Assembly (NCBI RefSeq): GCF_001949145.1
Contig: NW_019091639.1
Coordinates: 160,164 to 224,163 of the forward strand
Length of the DNA: 64,000 bases
Reading direction: 5' to 3'
From: Acanthaster planci
Taxonomy: Eukaryota > Echinodermata > Asteroidea > Valvatida > Acanthasteridae
A program made the translations under genes and the position numbers. The notes under the pieces are model-generated. The model searched no databases and was not told where the DNA came from. It saw only the letters and a list, made by a program, of their open reading frames with translations. Positions 12,501 to 25,595 of this stretch are shown here, piece by piece (within the stretch, counting starts at the first letter, position 1; every line of letters starts with the position of its first letter).

Positions 12501-15226
12501 CCCCATAAGATTGTATTTTAACTTTCTATAAACATCTACAGCAATGGATTTTCAGCATGGGTGATTCAATCCTTGTTAGGTTTCAGCAGCTTCACACACA
12601 CCAATCTTGAGAGATATCTCACAATGTCTGCTTTACATAATTTCATTTTTGGTGGTTATTTCTATTAAACAAAGTTGGCTTGTACTTTGTTTCAGTACAT
12701 CTCATTATAGCAACGCCGGGCCGCATCTTGGACTTATGTCGTAAGGGCATTGCAAAGCTGGATAAGTGTGGAATCCTTGTGTTGGATGAGGTAAATATTG
12801 CTGAAAACTCCAGTCAATCTTCCTGATTTCAGAACTGTATAAAAACAGTACCTTACATGAAGTCATGTGCATGTGTGAGTGGTTGTGCATTGGGAGGCAC
12901 TGATCAGTCGGAAAATGGCGTTAGGTTTTAGTGCTCCCAGATGATAAATAATACAAAATGGGGAATGATTCTTCTGCAAGAAAACACACATGCGCACTTT
13001 GTAACCAAGATAGCAGGTGGTCTGAAGTTATCACATCATTCTGTGTGGCTCTAGCTGGTTTTGGCCCAAGAGCGCCCCCTACCATCCCTGCACAAAGTCA
13101 GTGATAACTGCCCACGTTTTTTTGGTGCCAATCCACAGGCTGATAAGTTGCTGTCGCAAGACTTCAAGAACATGTTGGATGATCTGATCACTTTCCTCCC
13201 CAACGACAGACAGATCATGCTGTATTCTGCCACCTTCCCTACGACGGTCAAGTCCTTCATGGTAGTGTATCCCTAATCTGTACATCTCATTCTTGCCAAA
13301 AAAACCCACAAAATCCAACTTGACCAGTCCACAGTCTCAAGGCAATTTGTTGATAGTTCACACGCACAACAGTCACATGGACAACTCTTGACTAAAAGAC
13401 TAAAAAACATGCCGGTCAGCTTCTCGGTGTGAATACCTTAACCGACTCCTTTTTTCCAGCAGCACATTGCCCAGAATGAAAAATTCGTGTGAGATTGGTT
13501 CATATACAATTTTTTTTTTAACAATCACTTAACACAGCAGGTCATCAGGTGTATGATAAACATGTAACAATCATCTCTGAAGACTGCCCACATCATGCAT
13601 TGCAGCCAGCCTTTTGGCCCAACGTGATAACATTCTCTCTGGTTTATCAATTTTACTTTTAATCAAAATAAGTAGCAAGACGAAACAAAATTGCCCAGGA
13701 AAATGACTTGGTGAAGGTCGTCAAGCAGTTGGACCCTATTAGGCACTTGTTTTTTCATGAGGTTGGATTTAAATTTGGTGATCATAATGATTGCATTGCC
13801 TTAGAACCACACACCACACTCATTGTTTGTAAAATAATTGAACAACCCATCAGAATCAGGCACAGTGTGGTGTTGATTGGAGGCTTTGAAAGGCAGAATT
13901 TATTGTGTAACAAGGATTAAATGAGATACAAGTGTTAGTTTTATTCAGAGAAAGATTCACAAGCAGAGGTTTTATTTGATTATTGTGCATGGAAGTAGGC
14001 CAACTTGGTGAGACTACAGCACCAACAATTCAACTCGTTTTGATGGAGTAGATTGAGGAGTGAGTTATGTTAGGACGGCTCCAGGTCGTATTTCAAGCAA
14101 CAATGATTTATTTTGTCATGTTGTCATTCATCAATATTGCTTCTACAGGTTGTAAGACAACCTAGCCATGCTGTATTGATTAACACGCCTTGATTCAGTG
14201 CCCTCTCTCTTTCATGGTATCTCCTGCAGCAAAAACATCTGCCCAACCCGTACCAGATCAACTTGATGGAGGAGTTGACACTGAAAGGCATCACACAGTA
14301 TTACGCCTATGTCAAAGAACGGGAGAAGGTCCATTGCCTCAACACGCTCTTCTCAAAGGTAGAAACAACCCAAACCTTAAGTATAACACGCCCGTGACCT
14401 TTCAGGTTTCCCTCCCTTACAAAAGTTACCTCTTTCGTGTTTCTCCCTTAGCTCCAAATCAATCAGTCCATGATCTTCTGCAATTCTACCCAGCGGGTGG
14501 AGTTGTTGGCTCGTAAAGTGACGGAGCTTGGCTACTCCTGTTTCTACATCCACTCTAAGATGCGTCAAGAGCATAGAAATAGAGTCTTCCACGACTTCCG
14601 CATGGGCGCCTGCCGTAACCTGGTGGCCTCAGGTCAGCTATCCTATCTTTGTAGTGTCCTCTTGGTTACAGAAGCCGACTGCTTCACTGACCTGATAAGT
14701 AGCAGCGTAGACGTGCCATTCTTGAGTCAGTTCTTCCAGTACAAGGAGATAATTAATTGTTAGTGACAGACATACATGTCTGGACCTTTGGGTTGTGGAT
14801 TCAAAGACACTGCAGAGTCTAAATTAGAGAGACAGTGTGTGTTAACAATACCTGTTCTTCTTTTGCATAGATCTTTGCACTCGTGGTATTGACATTCAAG
14901 CTGTCAATGTGGTCATCAACTTTGACTTTCCCAAGCTGTCCGAGACTTACCTGCATCGCATTGGCCGCTCGGGCCGTTTTGGCCACTTGGGTCTTGCCAT
15001 CAACTTGGTCACCGAGGATGATCACCAAAGTCTCTGTCTCATCGAACAAGAGCTGGCCACCGAAATCCGCCCAGTACCCAGCGAGGTGGCTATTGACAAG
15101 AGCCTGTATGTTGCCGAGTTCCAGATCCCTGGTGGCACTGGGGAAGGAGAGGACAAGAAGAAATCGGTGTCAGCAGTGGGATCCAAGGCTCAGCCCAATA
15201 AGCCCAAGCAGGCAGCTGCTAAGTAA
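9576..15226 (+). CDS. DDX6: DEAD-box RNA helicase DDX6 (p54/RCK, Me31B, Dhh1 orthologue)
   Basis: Nine coding exons: 9576-9802, 10026-10083, 10946-11180, 11997-12140, 12696-12790, 13139-13261, 14230-14358, 14452-14632 and 14871-15226. They total 1548 nt (515 aa) with consistent phases. Motifs in order: family segment [11 protein letters not shown] motif WPSPIQE (Gln130), Walker A AKNGTGKT (147-154), [17 protein letters not shown] (252-255), SAT (283-285), RGIDIQ (402-407) and HRIGRSGR (426-433). The DEAD box is split by an intron between Glu and Ala. The first ~75 residues are Asn/Ser/Pro/Ala-rich and poorly conserved, as in other DDX6 proteins. I start at the ATGATGG pair (9576/9579); an in-frame ATG at 9345 lies in AT-rich sequence that is likely intron or leader. 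The helicase represses translation and promotes decapping in P-bodies, binding 4E-T, EDC3, PATL1 and CNOT1. The end is KQAAAK. Confidence 0.97.
11404..11646. mobile_element. 243-bp foldback element in a DDX6 intron
   Basis: The two ends are long imperfect inverted repeats: the left arm begins cctgggcaaatttcatag and the complement of the right arm begins caggggccaatttcatag. Both arms continue through a shared aaaaaaccttgctta block. There is no coding capacity. It lies inside the intron between the third and fourth DDX6 coding exons. It resembles non-autonomous foldback/MITE repeats common in marine invertebrate genomes; the family assignment is inferred. Confidence 0.7.
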
Positions 15227-16700
15227 AGGTATCTCAGCTGACAAACGACACTGTCTGTGACAGTCTTCTTGATTGTTTTTCTTTTTGCCCACTCAGAAAT
15301 TGTTTTCTTCATTGTACAGTCATTTGAAGTGTTGAAAGAGTTGTTAAGATTTGAGAAGTGGTTACGACTAAAGACATTGCTGGATGAACCAGTTCTGAGC
15401 TATGTTGTTTTCTTCAAAGCCTCTTTCTAATTTTGAAGTCATACCAGAAGTTACCAGCTTCATCCATAGAGTCTCGAGTCCAGTGTCACAGTCATATAAG
15501 CAGAAACTGATATGAACATGAATAAGATATGGTAATGGCTGTTTGGTGATTAAATACCATAAGCTTATATGTCTGCTTTATCTCAGTTTCTGCTAAGCGG
15601 CTCTGGATCATTTACTGTAGCTTGCTACACATCCACTCTTATATAGAAAGGGGAAGCAAGTCCGATACATAATGAGTAATGGAGAGCAATGATGCATGTG
15701 ATTAACAAGTGTCTTAGGATCAGCATCCTGGCTGGCAAAGTGGAAACACTACACTAGTTGAAAAATTTCTTGTTCCCTTCTATAGAAGAGTAGTGAAGAT
15801 GTTTGTTTCTGTTAGTGTTGCTGGCTAAACTCTTCAATTAATAATGAGATGTAGACAGAAGTAACCATTTTATGTCTGTCCAAGAAAACAGAATGCCGTT
15901 TTTTTTCACAATTTGGAGAAAAAAAAGCAAATTTGGGTCTGAAATTTTGTAATGATGTTTAATTTATGAGAAGAAAAATCTTTCATTTCCTATATGTTGT
16001 CTGCAATTGTGCCTGAGCGTTAAATCAATGCAGAACTAAAAAGATACGAAACGGGAAAAAAATATGTCAAGTGTTGGAAGTCTGAGTTTGGGCCGTTAAA
16101 GCTGGTACTGAAAGAAAAATAAGGCCCACATTTTGAAGGAAAACAGAGAGACAACAAAGACATTTACTTTTTAAGAGCTAATGCAAGGATTTTGAGTTCA
16201 TAGCCCCAGTGGAGTCAAAATCCATGCAATTTATTTAAAGACTTAAGTTTCCAGTTTATGGGTCCTGTTTTTGTGTCAGAACACCATGCTGCGGTCCTGG
16301 GCGATATAGATGGTATTTGTCAAAGAAGCCTTCAACAGTGTTTTGGGAAAAAGGAAATATTGGCTAGGAAGAGGCAAGAAGAATGTTGCTGGAGCGACCG
16401 ATCAGACATCTCCTTGAGATCAGTTGCAAAAACTGTCTCACTCTGGTGTATTCTCTCTGCAAGGAATGCAGCGTTAATGACTGCTAATTTGCGTGGATTG
16501 ATGCTAGCGTCACTGACAACAAAAGATAACATTTCATGGAAGACAGGATGTGTGAATGAATGGCACAAGTTGAGCTGAAATATAAGCAATGACTAGACAA
16601 GCTTCGTTACTGGAAGTAACTGCGATGATTGACGTGCCTCCTGTTAGACAACGTTTGTCACCTGTCGACGCTATATGTGTAAATGTAAATAAAACTAGGA
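15227..16700 (+). terminator. DDX6 3'UTR with candidate polyadenylation signal
   Basis: Non-coding sequence after the DDX6 stop. The first canonical AATAAA is at 16688-16693. Further signals at about 19562 and 22301 leave room for a much longer 3'UTR, as in vertebrate DDX6, but this cannot be decided from sequence. Confidence 0.35.
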
Positions 16701-18976
16701 ATCGATGAGCAAAGTGGAGACGTCCGCACCATGCAGGATGTGATCGGTGCATTGAACGGCTCAGTTGAAGATTCTCCAAAAGATGGGAGAGCAAGAGATT
16801 TAGGACACTGTACATGTGTATGCTTAGTTCTAATCTAATTGTGAGGGAACCGTAAAAGTTAACTGTAGGAAGGCAGTTGCTGTGTGACACCTACAGACAT
16901 AATATAAAATGGTACTACAGCAATGTCAGGACAGCTATGTATGTGAGTTGGAGCAGGTTGGAACAGTCCACTAGGATGTGCTGATCCTCAGATCTTGAGT
17001 GATTGATGAGCTGCTGAGAGATTCCAAGAAAAGTGCACTTGACGTGTTCACAAGCAGCAGAACCAGTCGGATTTAAGGACAAAGAAAGGAGACGTGAACA
17101 ACCGGCGTCTAGCCAGGAGTCATCAAGTGTGCTGCCTTAAGTCGGCAAACCTGGTCAAGTGGTACTCATCAAATCGACGGCATTAATGAGGCGTCATCTT
17201 AGTAAATGGTGTTACTGAGGGTCAAGCACACACCATGGAACTGATGTTCAGCTAGGAGACAGCAGCCATGGTGTTCTCCTAAGTTTGTTCATGTTCACGT
17301 TATTTTGTTTGTTTGTTCGTTTTTGTGATTTTTCTTTTTTAAAGTAACGCTCAAACTGTTTCGGTGGAAGTCATCTTTCTGTTAAGAGTTTGTCTACATG
17401 TTAGTCTACAGACAAGTTTGTGGAGACACAAGATCTCCCAATGAGAAAAGAGATCTTGCTCCACATTGTCATTTAACTGTGCATTTACATGAATTGGGAA
17501 GGATTCTTTATAGCATGGTTTGATTGAAGGTAATAAGAAAATTCAATGCACAGCTGGATGAGTGTCAGGCGTAATGTCACCCGCTACTCCATGTGAACAG
17601 TGTGAGGAGTGTTTAGGGCTCATGTAACAGTTACTCCTATTTTCCCCCAGCCCTTTCTCCATAAGTTCTAATGTCACATCTTTATTTCCCCCCCCCATGA
17701 TCATTTATCGCTTATTTGGTGTCAGATTCAAAGCAACGAACAGGTTATCTTGTAAAGAAAACAAAATTCACATCCATTTTTTCCCTCCCAAATGTTTCAG
17801 TTAAGTGTTGTGCAGCTGATTTTCTCATTTTAATTCGATAAGCACCATTTTTTCAAGCACCAATGTAAACATTTCTTTAATCTCTGAGGGAAAATCTTTT
17901 GGTAAATTTTAGAGAAAATTCCCTTGAGATTAATGAAAAGCATGCTTGAGGATGTCATGTTGCTTTCATGGAGACAGTGGTTGTGGAGGTTGAAATATTT
18001 CCACTGGGGCCAATCACTGTTTCATTTTCCTGATTCAGTGCTGGAGAGATTAGCATTACACTTGGGGTATGTACATTTACAGTCGAGGGTGATTTGGCAA
18101 GTCAAGAAATTGTCCCTCATGTTTCTGTCTGCAACATTTCTCTTGTGTAAATTTTATACGAGTACAACCTTGAAGTATCACTAAACTCATTACTACTCAG
18201 TCACTCTGTAAATCCAGTCTGCATGATGCAGACTTGCTCTGCGTGTTTCATCTTTGGTGTCCAGACTGAATTTCCAGAAATTATTCCCATCGTTTTGTAA
18301 ATGAAAAGAGCAAGAAGGAACACTTGGAATCTGATCAATGCCTGAATGGGTTGACCTTGTAGAACAGGCATTAGGGCCTAAATTGTGTGGCAAGGTGAGG
18401 ACCCAGGTGTCGCTTGTCTTTCATAATCAGTGACAGGTGGAACCCTGTCTGATCACACACAATCTCAATTTTAGGAGACTTTGTGCGTTGATCTGACTAA
18501 CTAGCATTGGAAACCTATTGCACTGCTGTGAAGAATTGTTCACAAAGATACTTAAATGTAATACTTACACATGTAGGCAGAGCACACTCTTTATGGGTTC
18601 AGTGAGTTACTTTCTTAGTTTGATTTTGAAAAGTGTTTCAACTTTAGAAGCAAGGTCTGGTTAAAAGCAAGCCAGCTCAGTCTTTGAATTCCAGGTTTGA
18701 ATATGAAGCCTGCGACTGCTTGCTCATGGTTGCTTGCTTATTGACAAAGTCAACTGCAAATTTTCAAGTGGCAAAACTGTGTGCTAAGTATTTTACATTT
18801 AAGTAAAAGATTACTTGCATAACTTTCTGTCTGAGGGAACTGTCTGTTTGTCTGTCCATTTTGGTAGTATTTTGTGTGTTTTTTCTTGTCTATGTTCAGT
18901 AATGACAGATTCTGTGCAATCTCAGTTGCAAGTTTCATGCTTGCATGGCATGTTCATGTTCAGCATGACTACTCTC
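16701..18976. other. Non-coding stretch downstream of DDX6
   Basis: AT-rich sequence with short open frames only. No homology or splice structure is convincing. It is either distal 3'UTR of DDX6 or intergenic. Confidence 0.4.
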
Positions 18977-20333
18977 CAAAGTGTTCAGCTTTGTGAATTC
19001 AGGCAGCGTGGGAGTTCTTCGTCGAAGAATGCCAGTTTTGAAAGCGTTTGTCAAACCCCCGGAGCCAGACAGATCTATGAATGAAGTCTGGCAATCCACT
19101 CAGTGTGTGCTTAAGGCGCATGTCATTTTGTCAGCATTGGAGCATGGAAGAGATAAACAGAATTAACCCTTTCCAGTTCAGTCCCACAGTTGTGCTGAAC
19201 TGAGCCAATCTGCATGTACATTTACCAAGAAGTAGTTTTCAGTTTGTGTGGTACAAAACGACTTACCATAGGCAAGGCCTTGAACATAGGTCAAAGTTCA
19301 CTTGACTGGTGCAGCAGACGTTAGGTAAATACCTGTGAAAGTTTCTGGTGTTCAAATGTTTATTTTTCTTTCATCTGTAGGCGTATACATGTTCAGTGCT
19401 TCACCATTGAAACCTTTCCAACTAATTGAAAACCAACTTTCACAATTTTCCTTTGGTTTCTGTTTATACTGTGTGCTCTCAAATGTTGAGCTAAAGACTG
19501 GTATTTTTTTTTGCTGAATAGAATCTGCTAAACGTTGGTTCCTATTAAAGTTGATCATACCAATAAAAATTGTCATTTAACTGCATCAGCTATTACTAGA
19601 GCAAAACAAGCTTTTTTTACCTTTGAAGTGAACCAGCGTTCAGCAGAAAACTGAAAAATCACATTATCTTTTCTGAACAGTATTGTTTGGAAAACATAGT
19701 CTGATTTCTAATTACTTTGCAACAAGAACACTGTTGAATCAGTTATAGTGCAGATGACATTTATTCTGTAGGAATGATGCCTAGTTGTGTAACATCTTGG
19801 TTCCTTGTCACACTTGTGGGTTCGGATTCATCTTGTATGGCATCAACAACACTTGTTTATCTACAGGTACTTGCATTGTAACTGGTTCTCCTGTGTTAAG
19901 CATGGCGTAGCCACCTGTTCCCGTTGGTGTGTGTGTATAGCAGATTTGTACAGCATCATCAGGAACAGTAGGCTCATGCCTTCATTCATGTCCTTGTCAA
20001 GAAGATTACTGACCAACATCATGCAAGTTAATTTTGCCTCAATGGCAGGTAGAACAACTGAATATTCACCGACTACTGTGGTTAACCTTGTCAAGAAGTT
20101 TTACCGTCTTTTATCTTAGCCACCTTGTTTGTAATGGTCACATGCTGAGTGTGACCACCTTTCAGTTATCATGTAAAACAAGCATACTTTTCCCTGTAAG
20201 CCTTGCACATGTTTATGTATGGCAGGTTAACAATCTGTCAGTTATCTTCTTGATAATAAGTAGAAGTACTAAGGCCTCACGTTTTTGTTTGTTTTTCAGG
20301 TTATGGATCTGCCAAAGTTTATTTTAGCCAAAC
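18977..20333 (+). repeat. Segment duplicated in inverted orientation at 24.9-25.4 kb
   Basis: Two blocks, about 18977-19303 and 20206-20333, match the complement of 24916-25362 at roughly 90% or better by eye. The copy lacks the 19304-20205 interval. Shared landmarks are ggcagcgtgg, cttcgtcgaagaatgcc, gtctggcaatccactca and ggcaggttaacaatctgtc. Open frames in both copies give similar peptides, but frameshifts separate them and I see no reason to call a gene. Confidence 0.8.
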
Positions 20334-22884
20334 AAAAACAAAAAATCTCTAGATTCATCATCCAATTCAGATACTGTGTCAGACGAAATCAAAGATGAAC
20401 TTTTTAACAGTGTGTCCAAACTAAGAATCAGTTTCTAACAAGTTCCACCTGCCTAGACCATTTCCTTGTTTGTGAGTACATTCACATGAAAAAATGGCTG
20501 ACCTCGATTCAGAAGTCAGTTTAGATTGCATTTCTTGTTCCAGTCCCCTGCATTTCTCCCTTGCAAACAAAACCAAAATCCGCAAGCTGAAAAACAAAAC
20601 AAAAACGTTGTTGCCTAAAGATGGAGAGACGATGTTACGACTCTGCCAGTCACTTTCCTGGCGAAAACTCTGTGCTCAGTGGAAAAACTGCAGCACATTG
20701 GTTGGGCTGTGTTTAAGCAACCTGCCTCAGTTGCTCTACTAAGAAAGAAGTTCCTGAAGTTGAAATTTGTACAACTTCAGTTAAATTTTTAGAGCGGCTT
20801 GAAGTTCACAGTGACTGGTAGAGGTCTGTTAGATGAAGATACAAAACCTTTGACTTGCACATGACACGCCTGTTAATCAAAAACGTGCAGAAGATCAGTC
20901 GTCTAATCTTCCAACTTGAAAGATGTGTTGCAAGAGTTAACCACTGTGACAGGCATTCCCGTGAGGGCTTTGGCCATAAAATGCAACTCGCCAATATACT
21001 GTGTTTTCTTCACATCCTAGCAACGCTGGGAGGAAAAAAAAGTCAGTTTTCTGATTGAATGACTGAAGAAGAACAGTAAACACAGCAGTAAATCTTTGTT
21101 ACAGTTGACCTGCCTGACTTTTGAAGGAAAAAAGTTATTAGCGCAAATATTGAAAACTGTCCATCGATTGAATCAGTTGTCCACTTGTAAAAGGCGTGCC
21201 ATGTGCGAAGTCTTGAAAAGGTTGCGTGTGGCTCGACGAAGTAACTTTTGGTCAGCCTTTTATATTTGGGGTTTTCCGTGGGGAAGGTTGGGCGGGTTTG
21301 AAAACTGTTTCGGTGGGAGGGACTCTGCTCTGCAACTCGGGGTTTCGCAAGAGGTGTTGGGGGGGGGGGTGTCGCAAGGGTTTGACCCGGATTGTCTCAC
21401 AACCTAGACTACAAGCAGTATTTGGTCTCGACCGGGCTAAAGTCTGTCCTGCTAGTCAGATCAAAAGCGTATACTAGGACTTCAGAATCGAGACAAATTT
21501 GCCACAAACAACCCTGAGCCATTGCCTTATTGTGTCAGATGGCTGGAGTAAGGAATGATAGTGACTGATCCAGTCACAGATATGTGATTGTGGGGAAAGA
21601 CAAATATTTGTTGGTAAAAATGCAGAGTTTGAGTCAGTTGGGCAGTATTCGTAACTGGGTTGTGATTTAAAACAAGTAAAGGTTTTTTTAGGTTCAGTGG
21701 AAAAGTCCTTCCAGGATAATGCCCTCGGAACGTTGTCAGCTTCAGTGTGCCTTGATCAGTGTGACAGATGAATCACTTTGTGTGTCACAGTTCAGGCACA
21801 AGGTTTCCCTCCAGCACACGTCTTCTGTTTTCAGCGTGCACTGTTACTGGTAACACATGTCATCCATGTACATGTGTCTAGCTTAATTCATTCCCTGTGC
21901 ACAGTTACGGAGTGAGGCCAAGCTACAGTGCGTACCCAAAGTTATTAACAAGCATGTTTCAAATAACTTATGAAAAGGTCAAACTAAAAATGTAACCACT
22001 CAAATTTTCAAAATGTATGCACAAAGTGTCTCGGAATTCTGCTGAACCCCCCCCCCCAAAAAAAAATCCGAAATCTGTTGATTATATAAAACGTAAGCGG
22101 GTACTTTATATAATTACTGTCCAATAATGGTTGTAACACAAATTCAAATCTATGGAAGTTGGCGCTTTCCTGGAAGGACTTTCTTGTTAAACATTTCCAA
22201 TTTCATCCGTGGACAAATGTTAACGAAAGGTTGTCACATTGTTCACTGTGCAATTGAACATGTACCGAACTTGATCGAAATGTTGAAAAGACTGAACGAA
22301 TAAAAATCATTGGGATTATGAAACGAAAGAAAAATGTTTCGACTCTCTTTGTATCATATCATTGATATACATGTATTGTGATTTGGATTCGGGAGTTTTG
22401 TTTTGGGGAATGTTAATTTGTTTTCACCCATTGAAAAGTGGTTCAAAAGTGTACTCCAACATTTATTTATTGCAAGTTCGCCGTGTAATTCCACCAATCG
22501 CAATCGTTTTGTCACTAATGTCGACTAGTACAGTGGATACATATTTTTTAAACGTGATGGATTTTGCTGATGTTTGTTTGTCTGTAGTGCTGTCCAAAAC
22601 GACGCTCCAAATATTTACGGAAATAGGCCTGCTATACCTTTTAAACCACAAAATCGAAACAAGTTTGAAAAAGTTATAAATTTATAACGTTTTACTTAAT
22701 TTGTAAAATACCCTGTTGCCCTTTTATGGTGCGTTCCGCAAACATTTTTCTAACGGACTTAAATTGGAGTGGTCGCTATGACTGCGGTGCACGTGTGTTC
22801 AGTCGCCGTGGACTGTGCGTGCATTTAGTTTGTTTATTGGCGCATGCGCAATCGTCACAAATTTATTGGAGCAGACGACGCATA
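20334..22884. other. Non-coding stretch with homopolymer runs
   Basis: No gene recognised. It contains a G run at about 21359-21369 and a C run followed by an A run at about 22045-22069. Candidate polyadenylation hexamers occur near 22301. The remainder is AT-rich and unremarkable. Confidence 0.4.
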
Positions 22885-23003
22885 TGCCGTGTCCGAAACG
22901 GGCTTCCAGAGCTACGGCTAGGTCTATTGTCCACGCGTCTCCACACATTTCTAATGGAGCGAAGACCTAGACCTAGCTCTAGACTACAGATTCGGATGCA
23001 GCC
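22885..23003 (+). mobile_element. 119-bp PIF/Harbinger-like MITE, copy 2
   Basis: Same element and orientation as the copy at 4114-4232, exactly 119 bp long. Perfect 3-bp flanking duplication ATA (22882-22884 and 23004-23006). The first base of the TIR is T instead of G. The internal inverted GGCTAGGTCT / AGACCTAGACC pair is kept. Confidence 0.85.
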
Positions 23004-24259
23004 ATAGTGTTGGTGTCCCATTTGAGGGATTTGTACTTCCATTTCCCTTGAAGACCTCGTTTGTGAATAAATTGCCAAGAGTCTATCAAATGGTGATATT
23101 TAATAGCCTCTAGTCAGAAATATCTCCGGAAAATAATCAAAAGAAGTGGAAAAAGTCAATTTTACGACAAAGGATGATTATGAAAAAATTGTCTTTACCT
23201 AATTTTGTGTCTCATTTTCACAATTTGCCGGGTTTAACTTCAAATAAATTTGATGCCACATGAAAGAAAAGTAACTCCTATGAACAAAAATGTTTACTTC
23301 TGGGCAGAAAACCCCCCTTTTTTTAATTCACTTCGTTTTTCACTGGGACCCATTTTGTTTTACGTATGTTTCACCTTAAATACCTAGTGCCCAATTGTCA
23401 CACCTTTTCGAATTCCCCTCAGATCATGAGTGATACTGTCTGGAAGACTGATGAATGTTTTGTATCCATCAATTCATTTTTTTTTCAAGATCAAGAGCCA
23501 TTTGTCTGAAATTTCGGTTTTTCATACAGATTCAAATTTCCGCACTGAGTCCAGCAGCGGTCAAAAATGCATTTGCACTAATACGTACAATGACGTCAAA
23601 ATTGCCCGACTAAAAGGCAACCAACAAAAACTTTCCGTTCTCATTCATACGGTTTCCTTCTTGCGTGATACTTTCTCATTAGAGCGTTCTTGGTATTCCT
23701 CACTATTCACAAGTAGAAAAATGTCAGGAAAACTCGGCAAAACTGGAAAAATCCCCTCTGGAATATTAACCTCACTTCCAACTTCTGACTCTGTTACTTT
23801 GGAGGTACGTAAAACGGGCAAAATTTGGAAGAAAATGGATTTTTATCGTGTGCAAGTTCGCAAAAGGGCCTTACAGTGTTTGAATACTAATCGGTATGGA
23901 AAAAGGGACAAAGAGTATATCTGAGCTTGATGTCGATTGATTACTTTTGGGGTCCACCTATCCGAGTCAAGAGCCATTTTACTGGCTGCTGGGTGTAGTG
24001 GGATTCATTACGCATGCGTACAAACAAAGTGACGGCATGAATATATGTGGGTGGTATCCACACTCACAGTTTGGATCTTGACGCGCACGTGGCAATGAAC
24101 ACGCGGCATGTAACGTGCGGGAACTACCCATCTATAAGTGCTGCGCCACCGGCTAAAATCAGCCAACTGACTTTCACTGGTATATGTACTTGAATATGAC
24201 TATTGTTAAAAAGAATTACCCAAGCGTGAATAAAGGAAGGTCGCATGCAGCAATACTGA
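23004..24259. other. Intergenic stretch, one unexplained open frame
   Basis: An open frame covers 23430-23924 without homology. Within it an ATG at about 23721 is followed by a donor-like ggag/gtacgt at about 23802, so a short first exon is conceivable but unsupported. Around 24060-24120 GC-rich words such as ttgacgcgcacgtgg faintly resemble the repeat at 41.5 kb. Confidence 0.3.
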
Positions 24260-24378
24260 GGCTGCATCCGAATCTGCTGTCTAGAGCTGGGTCTAGGTCT
24301 TCGCTCCATTGGAAATGTGTGGAGACGCGTGGACAATAGCCCTAGCCGTAGCTCTGGAAGCCCGTTTGGGAAACGGCC
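24260..24378 (-). mobile_element. 119-bp PIF/Harbinger-like MITE, copy 3
   Basis: Inverted copy of the elements at 4114 and 22885, again 119 bp. The 3-bp flanks are TGA on both sides (24257-24259 and 24379-24381). TIRs GGCTGCATCCGAA and GGCCGTTTCCCAA (complement of the right end) are recognisable, the right one slightly mutated. Confidence 0.83.
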
Positions 24379-24876
24379 TGAGTAAACTGTAATCATAAGT
24401 AGTAGACCGCTCAGTTCACGAGAAGGTTCGTGCACTCTTGTCTAATCTGTGCACCCATACACGAACTTTAAGGAATGCAGTAAGCGTACTATGCCTTAAT
24501 TGATTCTGCCAACGGATTTGAATAGTTTGAGGACAGCATTGCCACGTCTGCAGTGTGCGAAATGGCTAAACTGGTAAGATATAAACGGTAATGTCTGTCA
24601 AAGAGAGCAGGGGCGTAGCGACCGGGATATGTGGAATAATTAATTTCAGTCGGCAAGTGAATCCCAAATTGGTACATAAACGATGTACGTTGGCCGTCTG
24701 CATTTCCCCTGAAGCATCAAATGCAGCATACCACGGATTTCCATTTATTCGCACTTCGTGAAATTTACACGACACGAGCTGGGTTGGTGAAGAGGTTCCA
24801 TTAGTCAGTAAATCATTAAACAATTCTCGCTGCAATAAAACGTAAACTAAAATCCCCCAGATAAAACTGCACATGT
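24379..24876. other. Intergenic stretch, nothing recognised
   Basis: No coding, RNA or repeat signal beyond AT-rich unique sequence. Minus-strand open frames at 24489-24949 have no recognisable family. Confidence 0.35.
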
Positions 24877-25412
24877 GAAACCTGTTAAAAATTAAAGAAT
24901 TTAACAAACCGATTCCCTTTTTGGCTAAAATAAAATTTGGCAGATCCATAATCTAAAAAACATTCAAAAACGTGAGGCCTTAGTACTTCTACTTATTATC
25001 AAGAAGATAACTGACAGATTGTTAACCTGCCATACATAAACATGTGAACTTTGACCTATGTTCAAAGCCTTGCCTACGGTAAGTCGTTTTGTACCACACA
25101 AACTGAAAACTACTTCTTGGTAAATGTACATGCATATTGTCTCAGTTTAGCAGAACTGTGGGACTGAACTGGAAAGGGTTAATTCTGTTTATCTCTTCCA
25201 TGCTCCAATGCTGACAAAATGACATGCGCATAAGCACACAATGAGTGGATTGCCAGACTTCATTCATAGATTTGTCTGGCTCCGGGGTTTTGACAAACGC
25301 TTTCAAATCTGGCATTCTTCGACGAAGAACTACCACGCTGCCTGAATTTATAAAGCTGAACACTTGGCTGCATTGTGAAACCTGTTAAAAAAATAAAGAA
25401 TTTAACAAACCG
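24877..25412 (-). repeat. Inverted duplicate segment bounded by ~38-bp direct repeats
   Basis: The insert 24916-25362 is the complement of the two blocks 18977-19303 and 20206-20333 joined together. A near-identical direct repeat beginning gtgaaacctgttaaaaa and ending ttaacaaaccgatt flanks it at about 24877-24914 and 25373-25412. This has the look of an insertion accompanied by duplication of its target, though a 38-bp target duplication would be long for a typical transposon. Confidence 0.75.
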
Positions 25413-25595
25413 ATTCTCATGTTGTAGCTGGCTCTTAATTAATACAAGGTTCCACGTGTGGTTGTTATTATCATCATCGTTGAAAACGAAATCGGAAGTG
25501 GCCATGGCTTTCGACATATCTATAATACATCTTGGTGTAAGATTCTGAAAGACCTTAATCGTCAGGAGAAAGATGTTTAATTACATGAAACGCAG

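Noticed and set aside
18981-19166. Conserved short peptide shared by the 19-kb and 25-kb copies
   Set aside because: The similarity is explained by the DNA duplication; frames are interrupted and differ between copies.
23430-23924. 164-codon open frame
   Set aside because: Begins at GTG, has no recognisable domain, and its composition is like the surrounding AT-rich DNA. An internal ATG plus donor is possible but unsupported.
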